From positions 1-6,084 of the forward strand of contig PUMK01000112.1 in NCBI GenBank assembly GCA_003551325.1: a DNA stretch of 6,084 bases. The letters are read 5' to 3'. This stretch comes from Candidatus Acetothermia bacterium (GTDB lineage: Bacteria > Bipolaricaulota > Bipolaricaulia > Bipolaricaulales > Bipolaricaulaceae). Each line of letters opens with the position of its first letter. Position 1 is the first letter of the stretch. The notes under the pieces were generated by a model that did no database searches, was not told the DNA's origin, and worked only from the letters and a program-made list of their open reading frames with translations. Both the position numbers and the translations under genes were made by a program. Positions 1 through 6,084 of this stretch are shown piece after piece.

Positions 1-2
1 CC

Positions 3-31
3 TTGACTCTTTTTTAAAAAAGTGTTTAAAT
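3..31 (+). promoter_or_regulatory. Probable sigma-70-type promoter of the tRNA-Pro operon
   Basis: A TTGACT box at 3-8 matches the -35 consensus in five of six bases. A TTAAAT box at 26-31 is a plausible -10 element, with a 17-nt spacer. Transcription would start near 38, about 8 nt before the mature tRNA 5' end. The spacer contains a perfect 14-nt palindrome of six T followed by six A (9-22), which makes this the most AT-rich stretch of the window. TCTAAT at 31-36 is an alternative -10 but is too far from the -35 box. Part of the AT palindrome could instead belong to a terminator of a gene upstream of the window. Confidence 0.6.
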
Positions 32-45
32 CTAATGATATTACC

Positions 46-122
<77 letters not shown>

Positions 123-130
123 ACACCGAG

Positions 131-352
131 ATGGAACCAGAAAAGATCATCGCCGAGTTGGAGCGTAGCCCGGGGGAGAAGGTCATCGTCCGCCACCGAG
201 TGTACAAAGGAAAAGCCTATCTTGACATCCGCCAGTTCTTCGAGGGCGACGAGGGACAGTGGCTGCCCACGAAGAAGGGCGTCTCGCTGCCTTGGGAACA
301 GAAGGATGAGCTCCTTCGCGCCTTGGAGTCTGCACAAGACGAAGAGGGCTGA
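131..352 (+). CDS. PC4/Sub1-like transcriptional coactivator-family protein
   Basis: This 73-residue protein matches the bacterial branch of the PC4 (positive cofactor 4/Sub1) fold, which binds single-stranded or melted DNA, usually as a homodimer. After a short acidic lead (1-15) come the beta-strand segments [20 protein letters not shown] (17-36), the signature [13 protein letters not shown] (42-54) containing the family's P-T-K-K-G core, and a C-terminal amphipathic helix (55-69) that forms the dimer interface in known structures. The length is typical for a bacterial PC4 domain. The frame is open upstream into the tRNA, but a start there would translate the tRNA sequence, so ATG 131 is chosen. 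No clear Shine-Dalgarno site precedes it, because the tRNA CCA ends 8 nt before. The protein may act in transcription or single-strand DNA protection. Its exact role in bacteria is not established. Confidence 0.85.
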   Translation: MEPEKIIAELERSPGEKVIVRHRVYKGKAYLDIRQFFEGDEGQWLPTKKGVSLPWEQKDELLRALESAQDEEG

Positions 353-366
353 GGACGGGAGAGCAT

Positions 367-1401
367 GTGCTGGAGATCAGAGAGGCCACGCAGGCGGACG
401 ACTCCGCACTGCTAGCGCTGGAGGCAGCAAGCCCTCAGGGGGACAGCACACGTATCCTGCTGGACCGCACCACGTACTTCTACCGTCCCACATTGTTCGA
501 CCGCGGCAAAGTCATGCTCGCCTTGGAGGACGACAAGCTTGTCGGGGTCATGGCCTATGCCATCAAGGATGTGTGGTTATGCGGTGAGGTCGTCCCGGTG
601 GCTTACATGTACGATCTCCGGTCTTACCCCGCCTACAGCAGGAGCATGAAGCGCGGGCTCTTCACTCTGTGGCAAGCGTTGGAGCAGGAGATCCTTGAAC
701 ACTCAGCACGCATGGTCTACGGTCACGTGAAGGAGGACAACCGCACTGCCATGAACATCATGCTCAAGGGCGGTGCCCAGGAGACAGGCATGTTTTCCGT
801 GTGTTCGCTACCTTCCTTGCCTTCACCAGGCGCTGTACCGGAGCCCGTTCCTGACCCCCTCGATGCGGTTGCACGCTTTGAGGAGCGCGTGGGTCATCGC
901 GACCTGCGCCCACAGAGCATCGTGGAGACATACCGTAGAGGTCTTGAGCTTGGCTACCTCCAAGGCGTGTACCGTATGGTGCGGGGTTCGTCCTCCGCAC
1001 AGGCGAGCATCTGGAACCTAACGTCGTTGTACCGCGGTCGGGTCCTCCGACTGCCCATCCCGCTGCGCGTGCTCGGTGCAGTGCTCAATCCCCTGGGCGG
1101 CGTGTTACCGTTGCCCCGTATCCCTCGGATGGGTCAACCCTTTCAGTACTGGCACTGCTTTGACGTTTACTGCACGGGCCCTTCCGGAAAGCAGCTCATG
1201 GGGCAACTCCTGCAGGGGTTGCGCCGCCTGGCGGCCCGCAACGAGACCGACATGCTCACCGTGTTTCACTACGTGGACGACCCTCTTGTGCACCCTCCAC
1301 GGTTCCTCGTTCAGAAGACCATGCGTTACCACACGGTGGCCCGCCCGAATAACGGCACCCTGCCAACCCCACCGCTGTACCTAGATATCCGCGACCTCTG
1401 A
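367..1401 (+). CDS. GNAT-family N-acetyltransferase, two-domain form
   Basis: The N-terminal half reads as a GNAT acyl-CoA-dependent acetyltransferase. The start LEIREATQADDSALLALEAA (2-21) is the usual first strand and helix, and MLALEDDKLVGVMAYAI (50-66) is the strand 2-3 hairpin. YMYDLRSYPAYSRSMKRGLF (80-99) leads into the CoA pyrophosphate loop, in the degenerate form SRSMKRG in place of the classical Q/R-x-x-G-x-G/A. VKEDNRTAMNIMLKGGAQ (121-138) is the motif B helix, with the typical N-x-x-A-x-x-x-x-x-x-G pattern. A proline-rich linker (about 148-163) joins a second half of ~180 residues, in which a degenerate second GNAT fold is plausible but not proven. The start is GTG 367, preceded by GGGAG at 357-361 with 5-nt spacing; the ATG at 365 is out of frame. 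It begins 14 nt after the PC4-like gene, so the two are probably co-transcribed. The acceptor substrate is unknown. Confidence 0.75.
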   Translation: MLEIREATQADDSALLALEAASPQGDSTRILLDRTTYFYRPTLFDRGKVMLALEDDKLVGVMAYAIKDVWLCGEVVPVAYMYDLRSYPAYSRSMKRGLFTLWQALEQEILEHSARMVYGHVKEDNRTAMNIMLKGGAQETGMFSVCSLPSLPSPGAVPEPVPDPLDAVARFEERVGHRDLRPQSIVETYRRGLELGYLQGVYRMVRGSSSAQASIWNLTSLYRGRVLRLPIPLRVLGAVLNPLGGVLPLPRIPRMGQPFQYWHCFDVYCTGPSGKQLMGQLLQGLRRLAARNETDMLTVFHYVDDPLVHPPRFLVQKTMRYHTVARPNNGTLPTPPLYLDIRDL

Positions 1402-1403
1402 CA

Positions 1404-1429
1404 CCCGGAGCACATCCTGTGTTGCCGGG
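1404..1429. terminator. Hairpin between convergent genes, possible bidirectional terminator
   Basis: Two bases after the GNAT stop codon an 11-bp stem forms. CCCGGAGCACA (1404-1414) pairs with TGTGTT-G-CCGGG (1418-1429) around a 3-nt TCC loop, with one bulged G (1424) and one G-T pair. It lies where the rightward transcript ends and faces the leftward operon. No T run follows on either strand, so it is not a canonical intrinsic terminator. It could be a Rho-assisted end or an mRNA 3' stabilising structure. The remaining intergenic bases to 1541 hold only a weak TGAAGG/CCTTCA inverted repeat and no credible gene. Confidence 0.45.
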
Positions 1430-1541
1430 GAACGAGTGCCTTACGTTGGGCACAACCATACCTGCGCCGATGCCCGCCCAGCCATGATGAAGGCCGAACG
1501 GACACCGGCGCCTTTACTGCGCATCCTTCAGTTTCGAGCCG

Positions 1542-1979
1542 CTACAGGTTGAGGAGCACGATGCCACCCACAACGGCCACCACACCCACGACCTTGGGCA
1601 CCGTGACCGGCTCGCCAGCCACGAACACCCCCAGCAGAAAGCCCCACAACGGTACGGTGAAGGCAAGCGGCACCACACGCGACAACGCGCCATGCCGCAA
1701 CGCAGTGTAGAAGGCGAGCATACCGAGGGAGCCGGCGACCAACCCCTCGAACAGTGCGATCTGGCCTATGCCGCGGCGACCCACGTCCGTACCCAATGTG
1801 CGAACGAGTTCCGCCAATCTCGGGCTCGTGATGGCCAACACCACCAGCGCTGAGACCACCAGGCGTATCGTAAGGCCCTGTTGGGGCTCAAGTCCGGCCT
1901 GAGCCATCCCACGCTTCCCGAAGAACGCGCCCACAGACCACAGCATAGCGGTGAGGATTGCCCAATACTCTGGCCGCAT
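1542..1979 (-). CDS. Half-size EamA/DMT-superfamily membrane transporter
   Basis: This 145-residue protein is almost entirely hydrophobic, with five predicted membrane segments at about 5-21, 35-52, 70-92, 99-121 and 126-144. This corresponds to one EamA repeat. The end, GEPVTVPKVVGVVAVVGGIV (122-141), has the standard EamA pattern of an acidic residue after segment 4 followed by a glycine-rich last helix. Most EamA proteins carry two such repeats in ~300 residues, so this one probably works as a dimer. The start is ATG at 1979-1977, with AGGAGG at 1989-1984 and a 4-nt spacer. A longer reading back to 2147 would overlap fhs and is rejected. Only 8 nt separate it from the fhs stop, so it is probably translationally coupled to fhs. 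The substrate is not predictable; export or uptake of a small metabolite is the usual role of the family. Confidence 0.82.
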   Translation of the reverse strand: MRPEYWAILTAMLWSVGAFFGKRGMAQAGLEPQQGLTIRLVVSALVVLAITSPRLAELVRTLGTDVGRRGIGQIALFEGLVAGSLGMLAFYTALRHGALSRVVPLAFTVPLWGFLLGVFVAGEPVTVPKVVGVVAVVGGIVLLNL

Positions 1980-1983
1980 TCCG

Positions 1984-1990
1984 CCTCCTA
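1984..1990 (-). promoter_or_regulatory. Ribosome-binding site overlapping the fhs stop codon
   Basis: On the minus strand TAGGAGG runs from 1990 to 1984. TAG (1990-1988) is the stop of fhs, and its last two bases are also the first two bases of the AGGAGG Shine-Dalgarno site (1989-1984) of the EamA gene, whose ATG follows 4 nt later. A ribosome terminating on fhs therefore sits on the downstream initiation site, as expected for translational coupling. This site decides the EamA start. Confidence 0.85.
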
Positions 1991-3748
1991 GAAGAGTCCC
2001 TGTACTTCTCCCGTGTCGGTATCCACGTCGATCCTTCGGTACGCAGGATCCGAGCTCGTACCTGGCATCAGGCTGATCGCCCCCGCCATCGGACACAGGA
2101 ACTTCGCCCCTGAGAAGAGCAGGACATCGCGGATCGGCAAGCTCCAACCGGTCGGCACACCCTTGAGCGATGGATCGTGCGACAGGGATAGGTGTGTCTT
2201 CACCATCATCGTCTGGAAGTCAAGGTACCGGGAGTCCCCCTCGAAACGTTCGGCCTTGGCTTGAGCCTCGGCTGACCACACGACGTCGTCGGCCCCGTAT
2301 ACCTCGGTGGCAATCCTCTCCACGCGCTGCCGGAGGGGAAGGTCGAGGTAGTAGAGATAGTCGAACTCTGAGGGTTCCTCGCACGCCTCCATGACGGCGT
2401 CGGCAAGCTCCAGGGCACCTTCGCCGCCTTGGCCCCAGTGATCGGACACGGCACAACGGGCACCGGCCTGTTCGACATAGCGCCTCACCAGGGCGATCTC
2501 ATCCGGGGTATCCGTGGGGAAGACGTTGATACAGACCACCGGGTTGATGCCGGATTTGCGGATCGTATGCAGATGGTGGAGCAGGTTCCCCATACCGTTC
2601 TCCAGGAGTTCCAGGTTCTCCTCCACGTACTCCTTCGTCAGGGGTCTGCCAGGGACAACCCGCGGCCCGCCACCGTGCATCTTCAGCGCACGGATGGTGG
2701 CCACGAGAACGGACACGTGAGGCTTGAGTCCGCTCAACCGAGACTTCACATTCCAGAACTTCTCAAAGCCAATATCGGCACCGAAGCCACTCTCCGTCAC
2801 GTGGTAATCGAACATCTTGAGACCCAGCCGATCCCCGATAATCGAGGATTGGCCAACGGCGATGTTGGCGAACGGCCCGGCATGGATGAGCACGGGCTGG
2901 TACTCTACCGAGCAGCAGAGCGTGGGGTTGATCGTGCTGCGCATCCACGCGGTCATGGCCCCGCCGACTTCGAGGTCGTCGCACGTCACGGGGTTCCCCC
3001 GCTTGTCGTACGCGACGGTGATCTCCCCGATCCTCCGGCGAAGATCAGCCAGGTCATACGCGATCGACAGAATCGCCATGAGTTCGGACGACACCGAAAT
3101 CTGGAAGCCCGATTGCATGAGGAAACCATCACTCTTACCGCCCATCCCAATGATGATGTTCCGCATCGCCTGCGCACAGAAGTCAAGCGCCCACTTCATC
3201 TCTACGTTGCACGGGTCCACATCCAACCGCCGGAGGCTGCGCTTCGCCAGCTGTTCGTCGTTGTAGTTGAACTCGTGTTGCATCCGCGATGTCAGCGCCA
3301 CCATTCCAAGGTTGTGGGCATTGGTGATGTTGTCAATGTCGCCGGTAAGCCCCAGGGAGAACTCGGTCATGGGGATCAGCAGAGCATTCCCCCCTCCCGC
3401 AGCTGACCCCTTGATGTTGAAGGTGGGGCCAGCTGATGGTTGTCGCAGGCAACCGCCAACGTTGACACCACGCTTTCCCAACCCCTCAATCAACCCCAGT
3501 GCAGTGGTCGTTTTGCCTTCTCCCAGTGGGGTAGGGGTAATCGCCGTGACCTCGATGTACTTCCCGTCTGGCTGATCCTGCAAACGCTCGGCAAGACGAA
3601 GGAAGTCGAGCTTGCAGATCCTCCCATGGGGGATCATCTCCTCCCTCATCAACCCAAGCCGTTCCCGCCAACCATCCGGCGTAGGCATTCGTTTCTCTGC
3701 CTCGGCCGCGATCTGCCAATCGGCCAGCATCGTGGCGTCATATGGCAT
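1988..3748 (-). CDS. fhs: Formate-tetrahydrofolate ligase (10-formyl-THF synthetase)
   Basis: This cytoplasmic enzyme couples ATP hydrolysis to joining formate and tetrahydrofolate into 10-formyl-THF, the entry step of the Wood-Ljungdahl methyl branch. Seen in the 586 residues: the nucleotide-binding loop [10 protein letters not shown] (73-82); [11 protein letters not shown] (111-121), a variant of the first family signature; the second signature [12 protein letters not shown] (349-360), intact; HAGPFANIA (289-297); FPTDTPDEI (410-418); HWGQGGEG (437-444), which keeps the substrate-site Trp; and the C-terminal [14 protein letters not shown]. The usual MPGLP near the end is MPGTS (561-565). 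It is about 30 residues longer than the ~555-residue clostridial enzyme, mainly at the N-terminus. The start is ATG at 3748-3746 behind AAGGAGGG with a 6-nt spacer; an upstream in-frame GTG at 3784 lies before that site and is rejected. It is followed directly by the EamA gene and preceded by a metF remnant and an MTHFR-like gene, so a pathway operon is likely. Confidence 0.97.
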   Translation of the reverse strand: MPYDATMLADWQIAAEAEKRMPTPDGWRERLGLMREEMIPHGRICKLDFLRLAERLQDQPDGKYIEVTAITPTPLGEGKTTTALGLIEGLGKRGVNVGGCLRQPSAGPTFNIKGSAAGGGNALLIPMTEFSLGLTGDIDNITNAHNLGMVALTSRMQHEFNYNDEQLAKRSLRRLDVDPCNVEMKWALDFCAQAMRNIIIGMGGKSDGFLMQSGFQISVSSELMAILSIAYDLADLRRRIGEITVAYDKRGNPVTCDDLEVGGAMTAWMRSTINPTLCCSVEYQPVLIHAGPFANIAVGQSSIIGDRLGLKMFDYHVTESGFGADIGFEKFWNVKSRLSGLKPHVSVLVATIRALKMHGGGPRVVPGRPLTKEYVEENLELLENGMGNLLHHLHTIRKSGINPVVCINVFPTDTPDEIALVRRYVEQAGARCAVSDHWGQGGEGALELADAVMEACEEPSEFDYLYYLDLPLRQRVERIATEVYGADDVVWSAEAQAKAERFEGDSRYLDFQTMMVKTHLSLSHDPSLKGVPTGWSLPIRDVLLFSGAKFLCPMAGAISLMPGTSSDPAYRRIDVDTDTGEVQGLF

Positions 3749-3754
3749 CGTTGT

Positions 3755-3762
3755 CCCTCCTT
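3755..3762 (-). promoter_or_regulatory. Ribosome-binding site of fhs
   Basis: AAGGAGGG on the minus strand (3762-3755) lies 6 nt upstream of ATG 3748. It fixes the fhs start and rules out the longer in-frame reading from 3784. It lies in the 39-nt gap after the stop codon of the metF remnant, a normal spacing for neighbouring genes of one operon. Confidence 0.85.
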
Positions 3763-3787
3763 CGTGCAGTCCCCTCTGCACCAACGC

Positions 3788-4038
3788 CTATGGGGCAGCG
3801 CGTTCCAGGATCGCTGGCACGTGCTGTTCCCGATTCATGGGCATCAAGTGCACGCCCTCACGCGGGAATCGCTCCGCCCGAGTCGTGCGCGCACAGACCG
3901 ACACTCCGCTCGATGTCGCTTCATTGCCTGTAAGCCCCTCCAGGAAACCGATCACCTCCTCCGGGACACCCCCCGGATCTGAGCCATCACGAGCCTTGCC
4001 ATCACCGCGGCCTTGAAGAAGACACGCTCGGCCGGCAC
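3788..4038 (-). pseudogene. C-terminal remnant of a canonical methylenetetrahydrofolate reductase, frameshifted
   Basis: The stretch between the MTHFR-like gene and fhs encodes the tail of a standard MetF in two frames. From 4038 to 3970 one frame reads VPAERVFFKAAVMARLVMAQ then IRG, matching the family's strand and helix with the conserved M-A-R. From 3970 to the TAG at 3790-3788 a second frame reads VPEEVIGFLEGLTG, and later FPREGVHLMPM and VPAILERAAP, matching the usual MetF end (G-V-P-E-x-x-I, then G-V-H-[IL]-M-x-[IM], then V-P-E-I-L). The frames meet at a run of six G (3974-3969); one more G would join them. The N-terminal two thirds are absent: upstream sequence in either frame is already the neighbouring gene. 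Two defects (5' loss plus frameshift) make a functional protein unlikely. The stop lies 39 nt before fhs, so the 3' end keeps its original operon spacing. Confidence 0.75.
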
Positions 4039-4066
4039 GCGTCGGGGAGAAACCGCTTGGGTTCCC

Positions 4067-4855
4067 TCACGTCCGGAATCTCTGGATCTTCTCCAGGAGT
4101 TCACGCTCTCCAGCACTGTCTCCGAGGCAGGTAGGGATGATGCCATCGATCACCCCTTCGAGCTGGGCAACGAAGTCTTCAGCACCGTCCAGGGTTGACG
4201 TGGAAGGCCAGCCGATTCGCTCGATGGTCTTCTTGTTCTTTGAGGTCTCCACGATGAGATACGCATAGATGGGTTTGCCCAGCCGCTTGGTTTCGCCCGC
4301 AACCTGCTTCAAGGTTGGCAGAGACGCTTCCTCGAGTCTCATGAAGAAGCCAAAGTCCCACTCATCCCGCATCCGAGCGATGGCATCCTCGGCCGGTCGG
4401 CGTGCCGTCAACAGACATCCCAGCCCCAGCTTCTTGACCTTGATCGTGTCTCGCAGAAACGCCCTGACCTCTTCGGCAGGTCCCGTTGAGCGCCGGAACT
4501 CCCCGATCTTGTCGGGGTCGGCGAGAAGCTCGCAGCCGCCATCCTTTCGCGTCCGGATCAAGTGGCCGTACTTGGGCGCATCTCCTGGGTCCGGCACCAT
4601 ACCGTCAACGCCGATCGCTTCGGCCGCGAGCGCCACGGCGCCAACCTCTACAGGCCCCTTGTAGTTGGTGATAAGCATTGGTATGACGATCTTGTCTGGA
4701 TTTCGCGCCTTCAGCACGCACGCCACAGCAGCGCCGCTGGGCGCAGGTCTGCCTCCTGCACTGTCGGTGATGTTCCACCCGTCAACCAGGTCGTTGACCT
4801 CCTCTGCAGCCTCGAGGAAGTCCATCCGCGGTATGAACTCGTAGAGTATCTTCAT
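4067..4855 (-). CDS. Divergent methylenetetrahydrofolate reductase-like protein
   Basis: This 262-residue protein resembles the MTHFR (MetF) TIM-barrel family. YEFIPRMDFLEAAEEV (5-20) has the first-strand Glu and Pro of the family. VDGWNITDSAGGRP (24-37) matches the [VI]-x-D-x-x-N-[IV]-T-D segment. VEVGAVALAAEAIGVDGMVP and then DPGD (69-92) take the place of the alanine-rich helix, strand and G-D. The end, VIDGIIPTCLGDSAGERELLEKI (235-257), parallels the family's last strand and helix. The family reduces 5,10-methylene-THF to 5-methyl-THF with FAD. Here the usual C-R-D-R-N-R segment is replaced by ITNYKG (62-67), so the same activity is inferred, not shown. It may use another electron donor or partner, or act on another C1 carrier. 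The start is ATG 4855 with AGGAGG at 4869-4864 and an 8-nt spacer. The neighbours (RACo/AcsV-like, metF remnant, fhs) support a role in the methyl branch. Confidence 0.65.
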   Translation of the reverse strand: MKILYEFIPRMDFLEAAEEVNDLVDGWNITDSAGGRPAPSGAAVACVLKARNPDKIVIPMLITNYKGPVEVGAVALAAEAIGVDGMVPDPGDAPKYGHLIRTRKDGGCELLADPDKIGEFRRSTGPAEEVRAFLRDTIKVKKLGLGCLLTARRPAEDAIARMRDEWDFGFFMRLEEASLPTLKQVAGETKRLGKPIYAYLIVETSKNKKTIERIGWPSTSTLDGAEDFVAQLEGVIDGIIPTCLGDSAGERELLEKIQRFRT

Positions 4856-4863
4856 GACCTCGT

Positions 4864-4869
4864 CCTCCT
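4864..4869 (-). promoter_or_regulatory. Ribosome-binding site of the MTHFR-like gene
   Basis: A perfect AGGAGG on the minus strand (4869-4864) lies 8 nt upstream of ATG 4855 and supports that start. Just upstream of it a 6-bp inverted repeat, GTCGGC (4904-4899 on the minus strand) with GCCGAC (4884-4879), encloses a 14-nt loop. This is a small potential hairpin before the ribosome site, with no known match. The rest of the gap to 5017 holds no gene that I can support. Confidence 0.75.
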
Positions 4870-5017
4870 TTCTCCTGAGTCGGCAACCCCTTCAACCGGC
4901 CGACCCACGCTCCCATGCGTTCATTGATCCGCGCTGGCGCATCCCTCGGTCAAGCTGTCACCGTCCAGCTCGAACCCAGCACGAACCAAGATTGCGCATC
5001 CGATGCCAACAGGCGTT

Positions 5018-6084
5018 TCACCGCTTCTTCGCCTCTGCACGCGGGAAGCGCATCTCCTGCACGTACCGCTGAGCGAACGTACGCTGTGAGGCGAGCTCAA
5101 CATAGCGCACCTGTTGAGCAACACGCCGTGCCTCCCGGGCAAGCCGTACATCCATCAGCACGGCCTTCGCACCCTGCCCCGCTGCGTTCCCAGCCGCCTC
5201 CACCCGACCACCAAACGCTTCCGGGAGAAGACCAACCTGGATGAGACTCTCCGCACGCATCTGGGCGCCGAACGCACCCGACAGGTAGACGCGGCGCACC
5301 TCCTCCGGCCGCAGTTCCGCATGGGCGAGCAGGAACTCGACGCCGCTCCGCAACGCCGCCTTCGCAAGCTGCAGCCTCCGCACATCGCCTTGACTGATGA
5401 ACACCGGTTGCTTCCCGCGCGCAAGCACGAAGCGCCGCTCCCTACCTTCTCCTTCGACACGCTCGGCCAAGGCACCTTTCGGTGCGTGCATCTTGCCCTG
5501 CGGATCGACCACGCCAGTCCGGAGCAGCTCTGCCACCGCATCGGTGAGACCCGTCCCGCAGACCCCTCGGGGCTCGCCATCTCCAATCGTCGTGAAGCGA
5601 ACACCGCCGTCGATCTCCACACGAGCGATCGCCCCCTTGAGGGCCGTCATGCCACACGAGATCCCCACTGCCTCGAACGCCGGTCCGGCGGCTGCCGAGC
5701 AGGCCACCATCCCTGCGGGGCTGTTCAGGACGAGCTCCCCGTTGGTCCCCAGGTCCAAGTACAACGTAGGCTCGTCAGCCCTGTGGAGCTTGCAGGCTAC
5801 AATCCCAGCCACCACGTCCGAGCCCACGTATCCCGAGACCATCGGAAGCAGAACCGTCTCAGCCTCGAGGTTCACCTCAAGACCGAGTTCGGCCGCCCTC
5901 AACGAGCGCCAGTCACGCCACAGCGGAGCGAACGGCGCTCGACCGAGGCTCTCTGGACGCACTCCCACGAAGAGGTGAAGCATCGTTGGGTTGCCCACAA
6001 CAACAAGGTAGGCCACGTGTTCAGGACTCAGATCTCCTTCGGAAAGCAGCGCACCGATGAGTGTGTTGATCGTTCCCCGCACCG
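5018..6084 (-). CDS. RACo/AcsV-like reductive activator of corrinoid proteins, C-terminal part
   Basis: The visible 354 residues are the C-terminal ASKHA-type ATPase region of the DUF4445/RACo family. In the Wood-Ljungdahl pathway this protein uses ATP and an N-terminal [2Fe-2S] domain to reduce the inactive Co(II) state of the corrinoid iron-sulfur protein. Motifs numbered from the window edge: VVVGNPTMLHLFVG (27-40); SGYVGSDVVAGIV (83-95); the nucleotide-binding DLGTNGELVL (110-119); CSAAAGPAFEAVGISCGMTA (128-147); RGVCGTGLTDAVAELL (172-187); ISQGDVRRLQLAKAA (229-243); VYLSGAFGAQM (265-275); AGNAAGQGAKAVLMD (297-311). The frame runs off the right edge, so the ferredoxin-like N-terminus and start are not seen; the GTG near 6082 is internal. 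The C-terminus ends normally at TGA 5020-5018. Related proteins activate methylamine or O-demethylase corrinoid proteins, but the fhs and MTHFR neighbours favour the acetyl-CoA pathway role. Confidence 0.88.
   Translation of the reverse strand, partial: VRGTINTLIGALLSEGDLSPEHVAYLVVVGNPTMLHLFVGVRPESLGRAPFAPLWRDWRSLRAAELGLEVNLEAETVLLPMVSGYVGSDVVAGIVACKLHRADEPTLYLDLGTNGELVLNSPAGMVACSAAAGPAFEAVGISCGMTALKGAIARVEIDGGVRFTTIGDGEPRGVCGTGLTDAVAELLRTGVVDPQGKMHAPKGALAERVEGEGRERRFVLARGKQPVFISQGDVRRLQLAKAALRSGVEFLLAHAELRPEEVRRVYLSGAFGAQMRAESLIQVGLLPEAFGGRVEAAGNAAGQGAKAVLMDVRLAREARRVAQQVRYVELASQRTFAQRYVQEMRFPRAEAKKR

Noticed and set aside
1980..2147. Longer N-terminus for the EamA protein starting at 2147
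   Set aside because: The extra 56 residues are polar, overlap the conserved end of fhs, and lie before the strong AGGAGG site that serves ATG 1979.
2429..3406. A 325-codon open frame on the plus strand, antisense to fhs
   Set aside because: It lies wholly inside the well-supported fhs gene, its product shows no recognisable motifs, and long antisense frames are common opposite GC-rich genes.
3788..4069. Stop-codon readthrough of the MTHFR-like gene: after TGA 4069-4067 the same frame stays open for 92 codons to TAG 3788
   Set aside because: The first ~30 codons after the TGA are not protein-like in that frame (the MetF-like reading there is in another frame), and the 262-residue protein already has a complete family-like end. 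No selenocysteine-type structure was evident.
4879..4904. GTCGGC/GCCGAC inverted repeat upstream of the MTHFR-like gene as a riboswitch
   Set aside because: The stem is only 6 bp with a 14-nt loop and shows no conserved riboswitch core; at most it is a small local hairpin.
4921..5151. A 76-codon minus-strand frame running from within the RACo/AcsV gene into the following gap
   Set aside because: Most of it overlaps the activator gene in another frame, there is no ribosome site, and the ~30 residues beyond the activator stop match no family I recognise.

Overview
The window is a GC-rich bacterial segment that suggests a strict anaerobe using the Wood-Ljungdahl (reductive acetyl-CoA) pathway. 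It carries the 3' part of a corrinoid-protein activator gene of the RACo/AcsV type, a methylenetetrahydrofolate-reductase-like gene and formate-tetrahydrofolate ligase (fhs), all on the minus strand. Shine-Dalgarno sites are strong, the tRNA gene encodes its own CCA, and the tRNA promoter looks sigma-70-like, so this is Bacteria and not Archaea. The N-terminally extended form of Fhs resembles what I recall from Chloroflexota/Dehalococcoidia and some deltaproteobacteria. I cannot fix the phylum from the sequence alone.

Layout. Bases 1-1401 are read rightward: an AT-rich promoter, a tRNA-Pro(GGG) gene, a 73-residue PC4/Sub1-like nucleic-acid-binding protein whose ATG lies only 8 nt after the tRNA CCA, and a 344-residue GNAT-type acetyltransferase 14 nt further on. 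These three look like one transcription unit. Bases 1402-1541 separate convergent genes and hold a strong hairpin. Bases 1542-6084 are read leftward. In order of transcription they are: the RACo/AcsV-like gene (N-terminus outside the window), a divergent MTHFR-like gene, a broken remnant of a second, more canonical metF, then fhs, then a half-size EamA/DMT membrane protein whose ribosome-binding site overlaps the fhs stop codon.

How the genes fit together. Fhs activates formate as 10-formyl-THF and MTHFR makes methyl-THF. The methyl group then goes to the corrinoid iron-sulfur protein, which RACo/AcsV reactivates after accidental oxidation. The cluster therefore covers steps of the methyl branch and maintenance of the methyl carrier. 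The DMT protein at the end is co-translated with Fhs, but its substrate is unknown.

The most notable observation is in the stretch before fhs. It is not empty: it encodes the last ~85 residues of a canonical MetF, split by a one-base frame change at a run of six G, directly behind an intact but very divergent MTHFR-like gene. This looks like loss of a standard metF beside a divergent paralogue that may have taken over. I found no CRISPR array, insertion sequence, phage gene or wholly novel system in the window.
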